Positions 6,126 through 11,956 of a stretch of 11,956 nucleotides of DNA are shown here, one piece after another. The translations under genes were made by a program, and so were the position numbers. This DNA is from Solidesulfovibrio magneticus. Its GTDB lineage: Bacteria; Desulfobacterota; Desulfovibrionia; Desulfovibrionales; Desulfovibrionaceae. Every line of letters begins with the position of its first letter. The stretch's first letter is position 1. Location: positions 1 through 11,956 of the forward strand of contig DLGG01000141.1 of assembly GCA_002482565.1 (NCBI GenBank), read 5' to 3'. The notes under the pieces were generated by a model. It saw only the letters and a program-made list of their open reading frames with translations. It had not been told where the DNA came from and did not search any database.

Positions 6126-6542
6126 ATGAAAATGCTCGTCGCTCTCGATCAATCCCCTTACGCAGTGACCGTCCTGGAAAAAGCCATCGCCCTGGCCAAG
6201 CTCGAAGGCGCCACGCTGTCCATCATGACCGTGGCCGAAGACTACATGGATCTCGGTGACTACCTGGACGTCAATTCTATTACCGACAAAGTGTTCGCCG
6301 CCACCAAGGTCGCTGCCCAGGATTACGGCAAGGTCGCCAAGGACGCCGGCGTCGACGCCGAAGTCATCGTGGAACAGGGCGTCTCGCCGGCCGATCTCAT
6401 CATCGCCCATGCCAAGAACAAGGGCATCGACATGATCATCATGGGCCATCAGGGGAGAAAAGGCGTGGCGCAGTATCTGATCGGCTCGGTCGCCACCAAG
6501 GTCGTGCGTCACGCTCCGTGTTCGGTTCTCGTCGTCCGTTAA
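6126..6542 (+). CDS. Universal stress protein, UspA family (ATP-binding type)
   Basis: A single-domain cytoplasmic Usp of 138 residues. It begins with the usual beta strand MKMLVALDQS (Asp8 in the nucleotide site) and carries the full ATP-binding signature Gly-x2-Gly-x9-Gly-Ser at Gly107, Gly110, Gly120 and Ser121, ending with SVLVVR. It is therefore of the nucleotide-binding MJ0577-like type and not the non-binding E. coli UspA type. ATG 6126 follows a near-perfect Shine-Dalgarno AAGGAGGTG (6112-6120). A longer frame from 5928 would cross the promoter and is rejected. As first gene of the permease operon it may sense ATP/AMP and act with the transporter. Usp proteins encoded next to transporters are common, but its role here is inference. 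Confidence 0.93.
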   Translation: MKMLVALDQSPYAVTVLEKAIALAKLEGATLSIMTVAEDYMDLGDYLDVNSITDKVFAATKVAAQDYGKVAKDAGVDAEVIVEQGVSPADLIIAHAKNKGIDMIIMGHQGRKGVAQYLIGSVATKVVRHAPCSVLVVR

Positions 6543-6562
6543 CTATTTGGAGGGGAAACAGC

Positions 6563-6859
6563 ATGTTCACGAAAGGCAAGGCTTTACTGGCAATGTTCGT
6601 CACCGGCCTGCTCCTGGCTCCGACCATGGCCTTTGCCGCCGGCGGCGGCGGCGCGCCCATCGTCATGGTGGCCGACACCCGCAAGCTGACCGGCATCATG
6701 GCCTGGTGGGCCAATCTCTATAACGAGTCCCACCTCTACTTCACCATCCTGACCGTCATTCTCATTCCGGTCATCGGCGTGATCTTCGGCGTGTTGGCCG
6801 ACATCATCATGCACTTCATCGGCATCGACCTGAAGTCCCGCGACCTGGCCGAACACTAA
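6563..6859 (+). CDS. Small exported membrane protein of unknown function
   Basis: A 98-residue protein without a family I can name. It has a clear signal peptide (Lys4, Lys6, hydrophobic 8-23, cleavage likely after AFA at 23-25) and a Gly-rich mature start, AAGGGGAPIVMV. Next comes a short polar segment with MAWWANLYNES, one strongly hydrophobic helix (about 59-86) and a charged cytoplasmic tail, LKSRDLAEH. The start is set by GGAGGGG (6549-6555) before ATG 6563. It lies 20 bp after usp and 33 bp before the permease gene. Its place in the operon and the Trp/Tyr-rich membrane-proximal segment suggest an accessory subunit of the permease, which is inference. Confidence 0.82.
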   Translation: MFTKGKALLAMFVTGLLLAPTMAFAAGGGGAPIVMVADTRKLTGIMAWWANLYNESHLYFTILTVILIPVIGVIFGVLADIIMHFIGIDLKSRDLAEH

Positions 6860-6892
6860 ACCGAAACGCCTGACTGACAGAAGGAGAACACC

Positions 6893-7948
6893 ATGGAATG
6901 GCTTTATATCCTGATGCCCATCGCGGGCGTGAAAATCTTCTGGCCCGGCCTTATCATCCTCGGCATCGGCGTCGGCGTCATCGGCGGCTTCTTCGGCATG
7001 GGCGGCGCCTGGATGGTCACCCCGGGCCTGAACATCCTCGGTTTCCCCATGGCGTTTGCCATCGGCACCGACATTGCCCACATGGCCGGAAAATCGCTCA
7101 TTTCCACCATGCGCCACGGCAAGTTCGGCAACGTCGATTATAAGCTGGGCCTGATCATGCTGGTCGGCACCGTGGTCGGCTTCGAAGTCGGCGCGCAAAT
7201 GATCATGTGGCTGGAGCGCATCGGCAAGGTCGACATGGTCGTGCGCTGGATCTACCTCGGCCTGCTGGGCTTCATCACCTGGATGGTCTTCACCGACATC
7301 GCCCGCCGCAAGGCCAAGGATCGCGCCGCCATCGCCGCCGGCCAGGAAGTGGACAAGAACGCCACGGGCCTTGAGTGGCACAAGACCCTGCACAAGATCA
7401 GGATTCCCCCCATGGTCAACCTCAACGTGGCCGGCATCTACTGCTCCGCCTGGCTGCCCATCGGCGTCAGCTTCTTCACCGGCTGGCTGGCCGGCATCCT
7501 GGGCATCGGCGGCGGGCTTATCCGCATGCCCGCCCTGATCTACCTCGTCGGCTGCCCGACCCACGTCGCCGTCGGCACCGACCTCTTCGAAGTCGCCATC
7601 TCCGGCCTCTACGGCGCCGCCTCCTACACCTACAAGGGCCGCACCGAACTCGTGGCCGCCATCATCATGCTCATCGGCGCGGCCATGGGCGCCCAGGTCG
7701 GCGCGGTGGCCACCAAGTACATCAAGGGCTACGGCATCCGCATCGCCTTCGGCCTGGCCGTCATCGGCTGCGCCATCTCGGTGTTCTTAAAGCTCTTGCC
7801 GGTCTACATCCCCTCCATCAACCAGATCTGCGACATCATCGCCACTTACATGATCCTTGGCCTGGTCTCGGCGCTGGCCCTCTACATCACCGTCAAGATG
7901 GTCCAGGGCGCCAAGAACGAAATCGCCGCCAAGAAGGCCAAGGCCTAG
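6893..7948 (+). CDS. TauE/SafE (TSUP) family anion permease
   Basis: A 351-residue integral membrane protein with the two-fold repeat of the TSUP family. Repeat 1 is GGFFGMGGAWMVTPGLNILG (31-50) with AIGTDIAH (56-63). Repeat 2 is GILGIGGGLIRMPALIYLVG (201-220) with AVGTDLFEV (226-234). A longer hydrophilic loop (about 137-172) separates the halves. TSUP members export or import small sulfur- or carbon-containing anions such as sulfite, sulfoacetate or taurine-derived compounds. In a sulfate reducer a sulfite or sulfonate substrate is plausible but not shown by the sequence. ATG 6893 has AAGGAGA at 6881-6887. It is the third gene of the operon, followed after 32 bp by the lipoprotein gene. Control is probably by the sigma-54 promoter at 6049. 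Confidence 0.92.
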   Translation: MEWLYILMPIAGVKIFWPGLIILGIGVGVIGGFFGMGGAWMVTPGLNILGFPMAFAIGTDIAHMAGKSLISTMRHGKFGNVDYKLGLIMLVGTVVGFEVGAQMIMWLERIGKVDMVVRWIYLGLLGFITWMVFTDIARRKAKDRAAIAAGQEVDKNATGLEWHKTLHKIRIPPMVNLNVAGIYCSAWLPIGVSFFTGWLAGILGIGGGLIRMPALIYLVGCPTHVAVGTDLFEVAISGLYGAASYTYKGRTELVAAIIMLIGAAMGAQVGAVATKYIKGYGIRIAFGLAVIGCAISVFLKLLPVYIPSINQICDIIATYMILGLVSALALYITVKMVQGAKNEIAAKKAKA

Positions 7949-7980
7949 ACCGCGCAACTGCCAAAGGAAAGGAGAACGCC

Positions 7981-8589
7981 ATGCGAAACATGCTCAAGAA
8001 TATGCTGCTGGCCGCCCTGCCCGTCGTCTTCCTGGCCGGCTGCGTGGATTACGGAAAGGTCGACCAGGGCCGCACCGTGGCTGTGGACAAGGACAAAAAG
8101 ACCGTCACCTTCATCCGCGACAAGGCCAATGACTGGCAAAAGCCCGACTACACCTATCTGCCGGCCCTGACCTACACCTTCCCCGTCGATCCGGCGGAAA
8201 TGGGCGAGATCCCCAAGGCCGGCCTGCGCATGAAGCTGGACGCCGAAAAGGCCCAGGTCGTGCTGTACGATCCCAAGAAGCAGAACTTCGAGACCATCCC
8301 CATCCAGATCGTGGACAAGCAGGAAGGCATCGACGCCAAGCATCCGTTGGTCTACGACGCCGCCGCCGACAAGGCCAAGCAGTTCCCGGCCCTGGACAAG
8401 GACAAGAAGACCGTGTCCATCTACTCCGGCCGCCAGAAGCTGCTCGTCACCTTCCTTGTGCCCGAACAGTACGAGTCCCTGCCTGCCGCCGCCTGGGATT
8501 CCGGCGACGAAGTGCGGGTCTACTACAAGGAAGACGGCAAGGCCCTGCGCCTGATGAACGTCACCAAGACCAACATCTTCAAGAAGTAA
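7981..8589 (+). CDS. Conserved lipoprotein, possibly DUF4881 family
   Basis: A 202-residue lipoprotein. The signal has Arg2 and Lys6, a hydrophobic stretch (8-18) and the lipobox LAGC, with the lipidated Cys21. The mature part is a charged Lys/Asp-rich beta-type domain with VDQGRTVAVDKDKKTVTFI, EMGEIPKAGLRMKLD and a C-terminal SGDEVRVYYKEDGKALRLMN. The residue after Cys21 is Val, so outer-membrane sorting is possible but not certain. From memory this resembles a Desulfovibrio-type lipoprotein (DUF4881), with no known function. The Shine-Dalgarno AAAGGAGA (7968-7975) precedes ATG 7981. As part of the permease operon it may bind the permease substrate in the periplasm or act as an envelope accessory. 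Confidence 0.85.
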   Translation: MRNMLKNMLLAALPVVFLAGCVDYGKVDQGRTVAVDKDKKTVTFIRDKANDWQKPDYTYLPALTYTFPVDPAEMGEIPKAGLRMKLDAEKAQVVLYDPKKQNFETIPIQIVDKQEGIDAKHPLVYDAAADKAKQFPALDKDKKTVSIYSGRQKLLVTFLVPEQYESLPAAAWDSGDEVRVYYKEDGKALRLMNVTKTNIFKK

Positions 8590-8616
8590 CGCAGCGTAAC
8601 CCCACACCCCGCCCAA

Positions 8617-8652
8617 GCCTCCCCGGCCCGGCCCTCCCTGGGCCGGGGAGGC
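8617..8652 (+). terminator. Strong intra-operon hairpin without T-run
   Basis: A perfect 13-bp stem, GCCTCCCCGGCCC (8617-8629) with GGGCCGGGGAGGC (8640-8652), and a 10-nt loop, placed between the lipoprotein stop and the next ribosome binding site. What follows is CCTTCAAAGG, so there is no U-tract. It may attenuate or protect the upstream mRNA and lower expression of the last two genes. True termination is doubtful. Confidence 0.55.
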
Positions 8653-8669
8653 CCTTCAAAGGAGCCGCC

Positions 8670-8927
8670 ATGTTCTTCCGCAACGACGACGAAAGCCGCG
8701 CCCCGGAACTCAACAGCCGCCAGCGCGCCGCCGTCATCCTCATGGATGTGGCCATACTTGCCGAAGTCACCCTTTCCGTTTACCTTGCCTCCAAGCAACC
8801 GGACGAATTCACGCCGGTGTTCATGAAGGCGTTTTTCTCCATGTTCCTCCCGACCCTGGCCCTTGGCATCTACGCCATCCGTCGCTACCGTGACCGTCCC
8901 GCTCCGGACGCCGGAGTCCAGGCGTGA
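8670..8927 (+). CDS. Small two-helix membrane protein, unknown
   Basis: An 85-residue protein with a charged N-terminus (FFRNDDESRAPELNSRQR) and two hydrophobic segments at about 20-41 and 50-70. The short polar hairpin SKQPDEFTP lies between them, and the C-terminus is positively charged (RRYRDRP). By the positive-inside rule both ends are cytoplasmic. AAAGGAG (8658-8664) precedes the ATG. The stop overlaps the GTG start of the next gene in GTGA, so the two are translationally coupled and probably function together. No family recognised. Confidence 0.8.
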   Translation: MFFRNDDESRAPELNSRQRAAVILMDVAILAEVTLSVYLASKQPDEFTPVFMKAFFSMFLPTLALGIYAIRRYRDRPAPDAGVQA

Positions 8928-9745
8928 ACGAGCGCGGCCTGGTGCGCCTGCGCGCGGCCCTGGGCTGGCTGGCCGCCGGCCTGTGCCTGGCCGCCGCCGT
9001 GGCCCTGGCCGACAGCTTCGTGTCGAGCGTGCGCACCGGCCCGAATACCTTCTCGGTTCCGGCCGGCGGCACGGAAAGCCTGTCCGGACCGCTGCCCGTG
9101 GAAGCCAAAGACGCCGGCGACATGGCCGTTTCCATCGACCGCCCGGGCGTTTCGCTGCGCATCACCACCCAGACCCAGGGCTTCTGGATGGGCAACCGGA
9201 TGTGGCAGGGCACCTTGACCGCTGCCCCGGACGCGGCCCAGGGCATGACCACCGTGGTCCTGCGCGGTCCCGGCGGCGACGCCGCCTCGCCGCCCCAGCC
9301 CTTTTTCATCCACATCTTCGCTGATGAGGCCGCTCTCAAGGCCGCCTCCCATTCCCACTTCGTGCGCCTTGCCGGCCTGTCTCCCATGGCCGCCGCCGGC
9401 TACTGTCTGGCCGCCGCCTGTCTGGTCGGCTGCGGCGTCTACCTCGCCTCCCGCCGCCTGGAAGCCATCTGGGCCAGCCAGGGCAAGGCCGTGGTCTACA
9501 TGACCAAGAAAACGCCTGACGGCCTGCTGATTTCCTTTGCCCTGGGCTCGGAGCAGGGCCTGGCCACCGGCTGCGCCGTGGATGTCCACGACGAGTCGGG
9601 CCTGCCCGTGGCCAAGGCCTCGGTGGTGCGCTGTTCCGCCGCCGACGCCGCCGCCCTGGTGGTGGGCCAGGACAAGGTGACCTTGGGCAACATCGTGAGT
9701 CTGGCCGCCGCGCCGGCCAAGGCCGCCGACGCCCCCCACGCCTGA
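8924..9745 (+). CDS. Two-helix envelope protein with periplasmic and cytoplasmic domains, unknown
   Basis: A 273-residue protein I do not recognise. Layout: N-terminal hydrophobic helix (about 13-29, signal anchor or cleavable), then a beta-rich periplasmic region (30-150) with VRTGPNTFSVPAGGTESLSG and a WMGNRMWQGTLTAAPD stretch. A second transmembrane helix (about 153-175) leads to a cytoplasmic domain of about 95 residues (RRLEAIWASQGKAVVYMTKK and onward, rich in small beta strands). It starts with GTG 8924 inside the preceding stop (GTGA), and no other start has a better site. It is the last gene of the operon. The topology, with a sensor-like outer part and an inner domain, would suit an accessory or regulatory partner of the permease. 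That is inference only. Confidence 0.8.
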   Translation: MNERGLVRLRAALGWLAAGLCLAAAVALADSFVSSVRTGPNTFSVPAGGTESLSGPLPVEAKDAGDMAVSIDRPGVSLRITTQTQGFWMGNRMWQGTLTAAPDAAQGMTTVVLRGPGGDAASPPQPFFIHIFADEAALKAASHSHFVRLAGLSPMAAAGYCLAAACLVGCGVYLASRRLEAIWASQGKAVVYMTKKTPDGLLISFALGSEQGLATGCAVDVHDESGLPVAKASVVRCSAADAAALVVGQDKVTLGNIVSLAAAPAKAADAPHA

Positions 9746-9755
9746 AGCCCCACAC

Positions 9756-9788
9756 AAAAAAGGGACCGCAGCCGAAGCCGCGATCCCT
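9756..9788 (-). terminator. Intrinsic terminator of sodB (UUCG loop)
   Basis: Read on the minus strand, AGGGATCGCGGC, loop TTCG, GCTGCGGTCCCT form 12 pairs including two G-U wobbles, followed by TTTTT (plus-strand A at 9756-9760). The orientation fits the superoxide dismutase gene, whose stop is 38 bp away. On the plus strand the hairpin lacks a T-run, so it may only weakly serve the converging operon. Confidence 0.88.
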
Positions 9789-9826
9789 GACGACGCTTAT
9801 CTCGCCCGTTTCCGGGCTGATGCCGG

Positions 9827-10528
9827 TTAGCCAAGGTTTTTCGAGGCGAACTCCCAATTGACAAGCTTTTCCAGCACGCCCTTGACGTAGTCCGCCCGGC
9901 GGTTCTGGTAATCGAGATAGTAGGCGTGCTCCCAGACGTCGATGACCCACAGGGGCTTCAAGCCCTCCTGCAGGGGGTTGTCGGCGTTGCCGGTCTTGAC
10001 CACGGACAGTTTGCCGGCGGGATCGGCCACGAGCCAGGCCCAGCCGCTGCCGAACTGGGCCACGGCCGCCTCGGCCAGGGCTTTGTTCAGGGCCTCCTGG
10101 CCGCCAAAGGAAGCGTCGATGGCCTTTTGGAGCTTGGCCGAAGGCTTGCCGCCGGCGGCCGACAGCCCGTTCCAGTAAAACACGTGGTTCCAGGCCTGGG
10201 CCGCGTTGCGGAAAAGACCCACCAGTTTCTGGTCCTTGGCCGCTTCCAGGAAGACCTTTTCCAGGGGTTGGCCGGCAAGCCCCGTGTCGGCCACGAGTTT
10301 GTTGGCATTGTCGAAATAGCCCAGGGTGTGCTTGCCGTAGTGGAAGCTCACGGTCCGGGCCGAAATGACCGGTTCCAGGGCGTTTTCGGCGTAAGGCAGC
10401 TTGGGAGCCTCGAAGGTCGCGGCGGCGGCCGACGACGGGCGCAGCATTCCGCCGGCCATAAAGAACAGACCCGTGCCGGCGACCAGACGCAGGGCCTGGC
10501 GGCGGGAAACGGTCAACGGACTCGGCAT
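9827..10528 (-). CDS. sodB: Exported iron superoxide dismutase
   Basis: Converts superoxide to oxygen and hydrogen peroxide, here outside the cytoplasm. The metal ligands are His63 (FHYGKH), His115 (AWNHVFYWN), Asp197 and His201 (DVWEHAYY). Gln111, four residues before His115, is the Fe-type outer-sphere glutamine, and the C-terminus NWEFASKNL is like E. coli SodB. The 233-residue precursor has a twin-arginine signal, SRRQALRL (8-15), a hydrophobic core (16-29) and cleavage near AAAATF (34-39). D. vulgaris is known to export its Fe-SOD, so this fits a periplasmic defence of oxygen-sensitive metalloenzymes. ATG 10528 has a strong AAGGAGG (plus 10536-10542). A terminator follows. The ortholog could in principle use Mn, but Gln111 argues for Fe. 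Confidence 0.95.
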   Translation of the reverse strand: MPSPLTVSRRQALRLVAGTGLFFMAGGMLRPSSAAAATFEAPKLPYAENALEPVISARTVSFHYGKHTLGYFDNANKLVADTGLAGQPLEKVFLEAAKDQKLVGLFRNAAQAWNHVFYWNGLSAAGGKPSAKLQKAIDASFGGQEALNKALAEAAVAQFGSGWAWLVADPAGKLSVVKTGNADNPLQEGLKPLWVIDVWEHAYYLDYQNRRADYVKGVLEKLVNWEFASKNLG

Positions 10529-10582
10529 GGCGCATCCTCCTTGCGCGGGGCGACTGACGGACACCCGGCGCGTTGGCGGTTG

Positions 10583-10608
10583 GGCGGGCCGGCGCGAGCC
10601 GGCCCGCC
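10583..10608. repeat. Perfect 11-bp palindrome upstream of sodB
   Basis: GGCGGGCCGGC (10583-10593), a 4-base loop GCGA, GCCGGCCCGCC (10598-10608). On the plus strand the loop is a GNRA tetraloop; on the minus strand it is TCGC. There is no T-run on the minus side, so it is a weak terminator candidate for the gene ending at 10662. It lies 55-80 bp before the sodB ATG and may be a leader hairpin or an operator. Confidence 0.5.
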
Positions 10609-10661
10609 TGGGGATTGCGCCCCTTATGCCATAAAATACGGAAGAGGGGAACGGGGAAAGG

Positions 10662-11453
10662 CTACTTGGACGGCGCGTCGCCGTTTGGGGGCGGCGGCTG
10701 GCTCTGGGAATCGGCCGACGGCGGGACATTGGTCGCCGAGGGCGGGTCGCCAGGCACGGCCTTGCCAGCCTGCTCGGCGGCGGGTTCCGGCCCGGCCTTG
10801 TCCGCCGGTTTGGGCGCGCCGTCCTTGCGTGGTGTCTTCTCCGGCCAGACGTCCCGGCGAGGCGGGGGGCCGAAACCCGGCCCGGGACCGAAGCCGCCAG
10901 GGGGAGGCGGCGGGCCAAAACCATCCGGCGGCGGGCCGAAAACACCTGGCGGCGGCGGCAGGTCCCACTCCGGATCGAACAGGTCCGGCGGCGGCGGCGG
11001 GGCATGGCGAGGCCCAACGCCTTCCGGCGGCGGGCCGAAGCCGTCGGGAGGCGGGGGCGGCGGGCCGAAACGGTCCATGACCTTGCGGCGGGCCTCCAGC
11101 CGGGCCATGACATCGACGAATTTTTCCCGCTGCTCCGGCGTCAAAAGCGCCTTGGTCAACTCGATGCTTGTGTCGATGAGCTCCTGCATGCGCGGTTCCT
11201 GCTCGCGGCGCAGGGCAATGATCTGGCGGGCCGTGTCCATGATGATGGGCCGCAGCTTGTCCTGCTGCTCCTGGCTGAGATCGAGATCGCTGGTCAGGCG
11301 GCGCAGGGCCATGGCCGCGAAATGGCGCGGGTCGCCGTGCATGATGGCCAAGGGGCCGCGTTCCCCGAGCAGCCGGGAGCCGACGACGCCCACCACCGCG
11401 CCCGAGGCGAAAAGCACGACGCCGGCAATGAACTTGACGAATTTCGGATGCAT
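10662..11453 (-). CDS. Periplasmic Spy/CnrR-like protein with proline-rich tail
   Basis: A 263-residue protein with an N-terminal transmembrane anchor (about 7-26) and a helical hairpin domain (about 45-125) of the Spy/ZraP/CnrR heavy-metal resistance superfamily. It has the paired motifs LSQEQQDKL (59-67) and LTPEQREKF (104-112). Such proteins act as periplasmic chaperones or metal sensors. From about 130 to the end it is low-complexity and proline-rich, with repeated FGPPP units, which is unusual for the family. His39 and His44 could bind metal, but this is not demonstrated. The start is ATG 11453; a TTG two codons earlier is less likely. It begins 9 bp after the stop of the upstream membrane-protein gene, so the two form an operon. 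A Cnr-type sensor/anti-sigma pairing is plausible. Confidence 0.8.
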   Translation of the reverse strand: MHPKFVKFIAGVVLFASGAVVGVVGSRLLGERGPLAIMHGDPRHFAAMALRRLTSDLDLSQEQQDKLRPIIMDTARQIIALRREQEPRMQELIDTSIELTKALLTPEQREKFVDVMARLEARRKVMDRFGPPPPPPDGFGPPPEGVGPRHAPPPPPDLFDPEWDLPPPPGVFGPPPDGFGPPPPPGGFGPGPGFGPPPRRDVWPEKTPRKDGAPKPADKAGPEPAAEQAGKAVPGDPPSATNVPPSADSQSQPPPPNGDAPSK

Positions 11454-11462
11454 GACCAAACC

Positions 11463-11956
11463 TTACACGCCCAATAGCGACACGACGACCTGGCCGCTGG
11501 GATCATAAAAAAGCAGCCGCCCCAGTTCGTCTTCCAGACCGGAACCAAAGGCCAGGGCGAAAAGCACCGTGGCCGCGGCCAGAAATCCTGCCCCGGCGGC
11601 CATGCGCCACAGCATCCGGGCTTCCTCGATCTCGGGAGCGGCGTCCTCGGCCCGGATGGCGGCCACCACCGAATCGGCCAAGCCGGCGTCGAGGGGCGGC
11701 GTCTCCCGGCCGGCATGGGCGGCGCGCAACACGTCTTCCATCCGGTCGAGGCGTTCCTGGCGGCTCGCCGGAGCAACGAGCTTGCCGGTTTCCCCGGCCT
11801 TGACCGAGGCCAGCACGGCGGCGGCCAAGCCAGGTTCGGCGGCAGGCTTTTCGCGGCCGGCGTGGGCCGCGCGCAGCACGTTCTCCAACCGGTCGAGACG
11901 CTTGTCCGCCTCGGCGGCCAGGGGAGCGGCGGCGGACGGCGCGGCCTTGACGGCGG
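11463..11956 (-). CDS. Membrane protein with tandem 49-residue repeats, anti-sigma-like (partial)
   Basis: The frame stays open to the window edge, so the start is missing; an in-frame TTG at 11888 lies inside a repeat and is not the true start. The cytoplasmic part carries tandem units of 49 residues (147 bp). RLDRLENVLRAAHAGRE begins at 11900 and RLDRMEDVLRAAHAGRE at 11753. The tail of a third unit (VKA, 14 residues, then RLDR) runs to the edge. After the repeats come an acidic linker, one transmembrane helix (MAAGAGFLAAATVLFALAFG) and a short periplasmic tail ending VVVSLLGV. The topology, together with a periplasmic Spy/CnrR-like gene 9 bp downstream, suggests an anti-sigma factor whose ECF sigma gene may lie just outside the window. 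That gene is not seen here. Confidence 0.7.
   Translation of the reverse strand, partial: AVKAAPSAAAPLAAEADKRLDRLENVLRAAHAGREKPAAEPGLAAAVLASVKAGETGKLVAPASRQERLDRMEDVLRAAHAGRETPPLDAGLADSVVAAIRAEDAAPEIEEARMLWRMAAGAGFLAAATVLFALAFGSGLEDELGRLLFYDPSGQVVVSLLGV

Noticed and set aside
6584..7564. Minus-strand open frame opposite the permease gene
   Set aside because: The His/Asp/Gly-rich composition is typical of an antisense frame of a membrane protein gene. The permease has clear family motifs and a ribosome site.
10573..11508. Plus-strand open frame opposite the proline-rich protein
   Set aside because: The Gly-rich low-complexity translation mirrors the CCG repeats of the real minus-strand gene, and it has no ribosome site or domain.

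Overview
The window (about 65% G+C by eye) looks like chromosome from a high-GC Desulfovibrio-type sulfate reducer (Desulfovibrionaceae). This rests on the gene order atpB-atpE-rex, which as I recall matches Desulfovibrio vulgaris, on a Tat-exported Fe superoxide dismutase, on a TauE/SafE-family permease operon with a lineage-type lipoprotein, and on protein style. No database was searched, so the taxonomy is inference.

Layout. (1) 1-1217 (+): F0 ATP synthase genes atpB (subunit a) and atpE (subunit c), closed by a strong intrinsic terminator. Subunit c carries an N-terminal signal-peptide-like extension and a mostly Na+-type ion-site signature. (2) 1251-2082 (+): rex, the NADH-sensing repressor, with a TTG start just past the atpE terminator. 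It is followed by an AT-rich segment framed by a 14-bp near-perfect inverted repeat that folds into several stems, then a UUCG-loop terminator. (3) 2113-3131 (+): an azlC-azlD pair for branched-chain amino acid export. (4) 3132-3410: no recognisable gene. (5) 3411-9745: a probable regulatory unit. A membrane-anchored sigma-54 activator (periplasmic Cache-like sensor, HAMP, AAA+, unusual winged-helix output domain) is read on the minus strand. Facing it is a six-gene plus-strand operon: universal stress protein, small exported membrane protein, TauE/SafE permease, lipoprotein, small two-helix membrane protein, and a two-helix envelope protein. The 222-bp divergent gap holds a good sigma-54 promoter sequence and a cluster of palindromic GCGC boxes. 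(6) 9756-11956 (-): an exported Fe superoxide dismutase with its own terminator. Upstream of it lie a periplasmic Spy/CnrR-like protein with a long proline-rich tail and the 3' part of a membrane protein with tandem 49-residue repeats, probably an anti-sigma-like factor.

How the parts may work together: the most interesting unit is region 5. I infer that the Cache-domain activator senses a small molecule in the periplasm and switches on the permease operon from the -24/-12 promoter. The ligand and the transported substrate cannot be read from the sequence. Other envelope and redox functions nearby (Rex, exported SOD, Spy-like protein) share no visible regulatory site with it.
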